NCBI GenBank assembly: GCA_946011705.1
Contig: CAMGCA010000088.1
Location: 1-7,443, forward strand
Length of the DNA: 7,443 nucleotides
Direction of reading: 5' to 3'
Source: an uncultured Clostridia bacterium
GTDB taxonomy: Bacteria > Bacillota > Clostridia > Oscillospirales > Oscillospiraceae
Shown here piece by piece: positions 5,584 to 7,443 of the stretch. A model generated the notes under the pieces. That model saw only the letters and a list, made by a program, of their open reading frames with translations, ran no database searches and was not told the DNA's origin. Both the position numbers and the translations under genes were made by a program. Within the stretch, counting starts at the first letter, position 1. Each line of letters starts with the position of its first letter.

Positions 5584-6528
5584 ATGGCTACGATCAACAT
5601 CAGAAAGCTGGAAGCAGATCTTTGGGAGTCCGCAGATCTTCTGCGGCAGGGTTCCAAGCTGACCTCCAACCAGTATTGTATGCCCGTTCTGGGATTGATT
5701 TTCCTGCGATATGCCTTTGGCCGTTTCAAGCTGGTGGAAGCGGAGATTCAGAAAAACCGCCCTGTCCGCAATGGACGGGTGCTGCCTGTGGAACCCAGCG
5801 ATTTTACGGAGAAAAGCGCCCTGTATCTTCCGCCGGAAGCCCGGTATGATTATCTGGTCAATCTCCCCACCGACATTGCCTCGGCGCAACTGAAAAATCA
5901 GAGCGGTCATGTGATGACCAGTCTGGGCGAAGTGGTCAACAATGCCATGGAGCTGGTGGAGGCGCAGAGCGAACAGCTGAAAGGCGTCCTGCCCAAGGAT
6001 TACACCATGTTCACCAATGATATTCTGTCCGAGCTGCTGCGCATTTTCAATAACAGCGCGTTGGATGAAGTCGGCGGGGACATTCTGGGCCGGATTTACG
6101 AATACTTTCTGAACAAATTCGCAAAGAACATCGCCTCGGACGATGGTGTGTTCTTCACGCCCAAATCCCTGGTCAAAATGATCGTCAATGTTCTGGAGCC
6201 AAAGCGCGGCATCCTGCTGGATCCCGCCTGCGGCAGCGGCGGTATGTTTGTCCAGACCGGCGATTTTGTGAATCAGGCTGGAATGTCTGCCAACTCTGCC
6301 ATGACCTTTTATGGACAGGAAAAGGTGGAGTACAATGCCCAGCTGTGTCTGATGAATATGGCGGTTCATGGGCTGAACGGCATTATCAAATCCGGCAATG
6401 AAGCGAACACCTTCTATCACGATGCCCATAATCTGGAAGGCTGCTGCGATTATGTGATGGCGAATGAGGCTGTTATTTGTGGACTAACACCCGAAAAAGC
6501 CCGTAATATCAAGGAATTTGCGGCATAA
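5584..6528 (+). pseudogene. hsdM: hsdM, type I methyltransferase subunit, truncated at the catalytic motif
   Basis: HsdM is the adenine-N6 methyltransferase subunit of type I restriction-modification systems. Residues 1-150 form the HsdM N-terminal helical domain (LEADLWESADLLR, GLIFLRYAF). The methyltransferase domain follows with GDILGRIYEYFLNKFA, GVFFTPKSLVKMIV and the S-adenosylmethionine motif I DPACGSGGMF (213-222). The match continues to CDYVMAN at residue 294 (base 6465), where NPPF should follow. Instead 20 unrelated codons (EAVICGLTPEKARNIKEFAA) lead to a stop. Full-length HsdM is about 500 aa, so over 40 percent, including the catalytic Asn-Pro-Pro-Phe, is missing. The remnant could bind cofactor poorly at best and should not methylate. 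No hsdS or hsdR is in the window. GGGGAGG lies 9 nt before the ATG. The sharp end suggests insertion of, or recombination with, the module starting at 6466. Confidence 0.88.
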
Positions 6529-6575
6529 GCCCTTGCATTTGGGCAGTGCCGAAACTGAATAGCTGATGTTGTACT

Positions 6576-6608
6576 GGGAGTAAGCGATGGACGCTTAGCC
6601 CATTTTTT
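6576..6608 (+). terminator. Intrinsic terminator after the hsdM remnant
   Basis: TAAGCG (6581-6586) pairs with CGCTTA around ATGGA, extended past a small bulge by GGG/CCC, and is followed by A and six T. It would end transcripts from the Xre-hsdM promoter about 80 nt after the stop, and keep them out of the repA genes. Confidence 0.68.
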
Positions 6609-6637
6609 ATTGCCAGAATTGAATATGAACACGCCTT

Positions 6638-6697
6638 GCGCGTCTGTCTCTCCCTCCGGGGAGAATGCCTTTGCGGCTGGACAGACGCGCTTTTTTT
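6638..6697 (+). terminator. Branched terminator or attenuator upstream of the repA operon
   Basis: An 11-bp stem, GCGCGTCTGTC (6638-6648) with GACAGACGCGC (6680-6690), is followed at once by seven T. Inside it sits a second hairpin, TCTCCC-TCCG-GGGAGA (6649-6664), whose loop is a C(UCCG)G tetraloop of the very stable UNCG class. A small GCC/GGC hairpin (6667-6677) follows, so the RNA would form a three-way junction. This is more elaborate than a plain terminator and lies 14 nt ahead of the GGAGG of the next gene, which suggests attenuation control of repA expression; that role is inferred. Confidence 0.62.
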
Positions 6698-6724
6698 GTA
6701 CCCATTTTCAGGAGGATGAACGCT

Positions 6725-6946
6725 ATGACAGATTACTGCGAAAACGGCAAGCCGAAGGACTGCCGGTACTGCTATTACTACGGCAGACACGGCTGTATGC
6801 TGAAGGTCTGCTATTATGACCGGCCAAAGCCGGAAACGAAACCCGTAAGCGAATGCGATGACTGCCCGTATGGCAAGTGCGGACCGTGCATCGGCTGGTG
6901 TACGAAGGAGATTCTTCGCTCGCTTGAGAGGGGGCGCGCCAAGTGA
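6725..6946 (+). CDS. Cysteine-rich small protein, 73 aa
   Basis: I do not recognise a named family. Ten of 73 residues are cysteine: C5, C13, C16, C24, C29, C44, C47, C52, C55 and C59, in CRYC, CDDC and CGPC pairs. The N-terminal and C-terminal groups are separated by a proline- and lysine-rich linker (RPKPETKPV, 33-41), as if two zinc-binding knuckles were joined. The C-terminus is basic (RSLERGRAK). ATG 6725 is 9 nt from GGAGG (6711-6715); an ATG at 6716 directly touches that site. The TGA stop overlaps the GTG of repA (GTGA), so translation is coupled. Its place suggests a small DNA- or protein-binding helper of replication or its control, but no function is known. Confidence 0.75.
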   Translation: MTDYCENGKPKDCRYCYYYGRHGCMLKVCYYDRPKPETKPVSECDDCPYGKCGPCIGWCTKEILRSLERGRAK

Positions 6947-7443
6947 CGCTGGATTATTTCTACGGTGCCCAGGCAGATCAGTTTGCCTTTTACCGTATCC
7001 CCAAGGCGCTGTTTACCGATGAACGCTTCAAGTCCATCTCCGCCGAGGCAAAAATTCTCTACGGCATTCTGCTGGATCGGATGAGCCTGAGCCGTAAAAA
7101 CGGCTGGCTGGACGAACAGGGGCGCGTGTTCATCATCTTCACGCTGGAGGAGGTCATGGAGGCTATCGGCTGTGCCGATCAGAAGGCCACCAAGCTGCTG
7201 AACGAGCTGGACAGCAAAGCCGGGCTCATAGAGCGCAAGCGGCAGGGGCTGGGTAAGCCCAATCTCATCTTCGTCAAGAACTTTGTGGATAACTCCGACG
7301 GCAGCATCCCGCCTGCACCGGAATCACGAATCAAGACTCGTGAAAATCACGATTCAGCAGACGTGAATTTCACGACTCCGGAATCCCGAAAATCACGAGG
7401 AAGTAATACTGATTCAAATTATACTGATTTGAGTGAGACTGAA
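6943..7443 (+). CDS. repA: Replication initiator RepA, RepA_N family, 3' end outside window
   Basis: RepA_N proteins start replication of low-copy Gram-positive plasmids and some integrative conjugative elements by binding repeats at the origin. The reading frame is open for 167 codons to the window edge. GTG 6943 is chosen because it overlaps the previous stop, has a GAGAGGGGG site 8 nt upstream and gives the family start LDYFYGAQADQF. The N-terminal winged-helix domain follows: FYRIPKALFTDERF, SAEAKILYGILLDRMSLS, NGWLDEQGRVFIIFTLEEV, then EAIGCADQKATKLLNELD and GLIERKRQGLGKPNLIFVKNF. After residue about 120 the protein becomes a low-complexity linker rich in Ser, Thr, Asp and Asn, ending in a TDSNYTDLSE pattern (5-residue period). 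DNA repeats lie within that linker. The C-terminal domain is not in view. Confidence 0.9.
   Translation, partial: MTLDYFYGAQADQFAFYRIPKALFTDERFKSISAEAKILYGILLDRMSLSRKNGWLDEQGRVFIIFTLEEVMEAIGCADQKATKLLNELDSKAGLIERKRQGLGKPNLIFVKNFVDNSDGSIPPAPESRIKTRENHDSADVNFTTPESRKSRGSNTDSNYTDLSETE
7316..7398. repeat. Candidate origin iterons inside repA, 23-bp period
   Basis: Four 14-bp motifs begin at 7316, 7339, 7362 and 7385, exactly 23 bp apart: CACCGGAATCACGA, CGTGAAAATCACGA, CGTGAATTTCACGA and CCCGAAAATCACGA. TCACGA is identical in all four, and the two central copies are inverted repeats (CGTGA/TCACG). A 23-bp step moves through all three codon positions of repA, so protein repetition cannot explain it. 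RepA_N plasmids such as pAD1 and pSK41 are known to carry the origin as repeats inside the rep gene, after the N-terminal domain, which is where these lie. Confidence 0.72.

Noticed and set aside
5551..6429. 292-aa open frame on the - strand opposite hsdM
   Set aside because: It mirrors the codon bias of hsdM, has no ribosome site and no recognisable motif.
6534..6564. TTGCAT with TGAATA as a promoter for the repA genes
   Set aside because: The -10 match is poor and two terminators lie between it and the first gene.
6610..6819. Possible 64-69 aa leader peptide running through the branched terminator (MNTPCASVSPSGENAF)
   Set aside because: It runs out of frame into the cysteine-rich gene, has no clear ribosome site, and the stem-loop explains the sequence conservation better. 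A short attenuation peptide is not fully excluded.
7406..7430. ATACTGATT direct repeat 15 bp apart as a further iteron
   Set aside because: The 15-bp period is in frame and matches the Thr-Asp rich protein repeat, so it is explained at the amino-acid level.

Overview
The window looks like accessory DNA from a gut-type Clostridia genome (Oscillospiraceae or Lachnospiraceae-like). GC content is moderate, Shine-Dalgarno sites are strong GGAGG, and some starts are TTG or GTG. The gene types (type III-A CRISPR, DUF3846/amidoligase cassette, RepA_N replicon, Xre-hsdM pair) are those seen in mobile regions of that group. The assignment is inferred from gene content only. Four modules of different origin lie end to end.

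Module 1 (1-1475, + strand) is the 3' end of a type III-A CRISPR-Cas operon: the C-terminal two thirds of csm5, then cas6, overlapping by ATGA. csm5 appears broken: an in-frame TAG sits at 22-24, and the conserved Pro-Gly-Ser-Ser loop just after it reads Pro-Val-Phe-Arg. A perfect 34-bp palindrome (1487-1520) follows cas6 and separates it from the convergent next module.

Module 2 (1596-4896, - strand) reads right to left: a zinc-ribbon amidoligase, a class II glutamine amidotransferase, a DUF3846 protein, an array of inverted TAGGGT half-sites that looks like a resolvase res site, a small serine recombinase, and two very small single-pass membrane proteins (30 and 32 aa) joined to the recombinase by ATGA overlaps. 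The amidoligase and amidotransferase plausibly work together, one releasing ammonia from glutamine and the other forming amide or isopeptide bonds on an unknown substrate. A leader hairpin precedes the amidoligase ribosome binding site.

Module 3 (about 5217-6465, + strand) has a tandem 25-bp repeat and a strong sigma-70-type promoter whose -10 box lies inside a near-perfect 16-bp-arm dyad. It continues with a 70-aa Xre-type regulator and the start of hsdM, the type I DNA methyltransferase subunit. hsdM stops matching its family exactly where the catalytic NPPF motif should begin, and 20 unrelated codons follow, so it is disrupted.

Module 4 (6466-7443, + strand) appears to be the end of another mobile element, perhaps a Tn1549-like ICE or integrated plasmid, joined inside hsdM. 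It has two intrinsic terminators, one a branched structure with a UCCG tetraloop, then a 73-aa cysteine-rich protein and the 5' part of repA (RepA_N family), which runs off the window. Four 14-bp dyad-symmetric motifs spaced exactly 23 bp apart lie inside the repA reading frame. Because 23 is not a multiple of 3, they are DNA-level repeats and most likely the iterons of the replication origin.

The most interesting signals are the repA-internal iterons, the recombinase-linked pair of tiny membrane proteins with the nearby half-site array, the amidoligase cassette, and the disrupted csm5 and hsdM defence genes.
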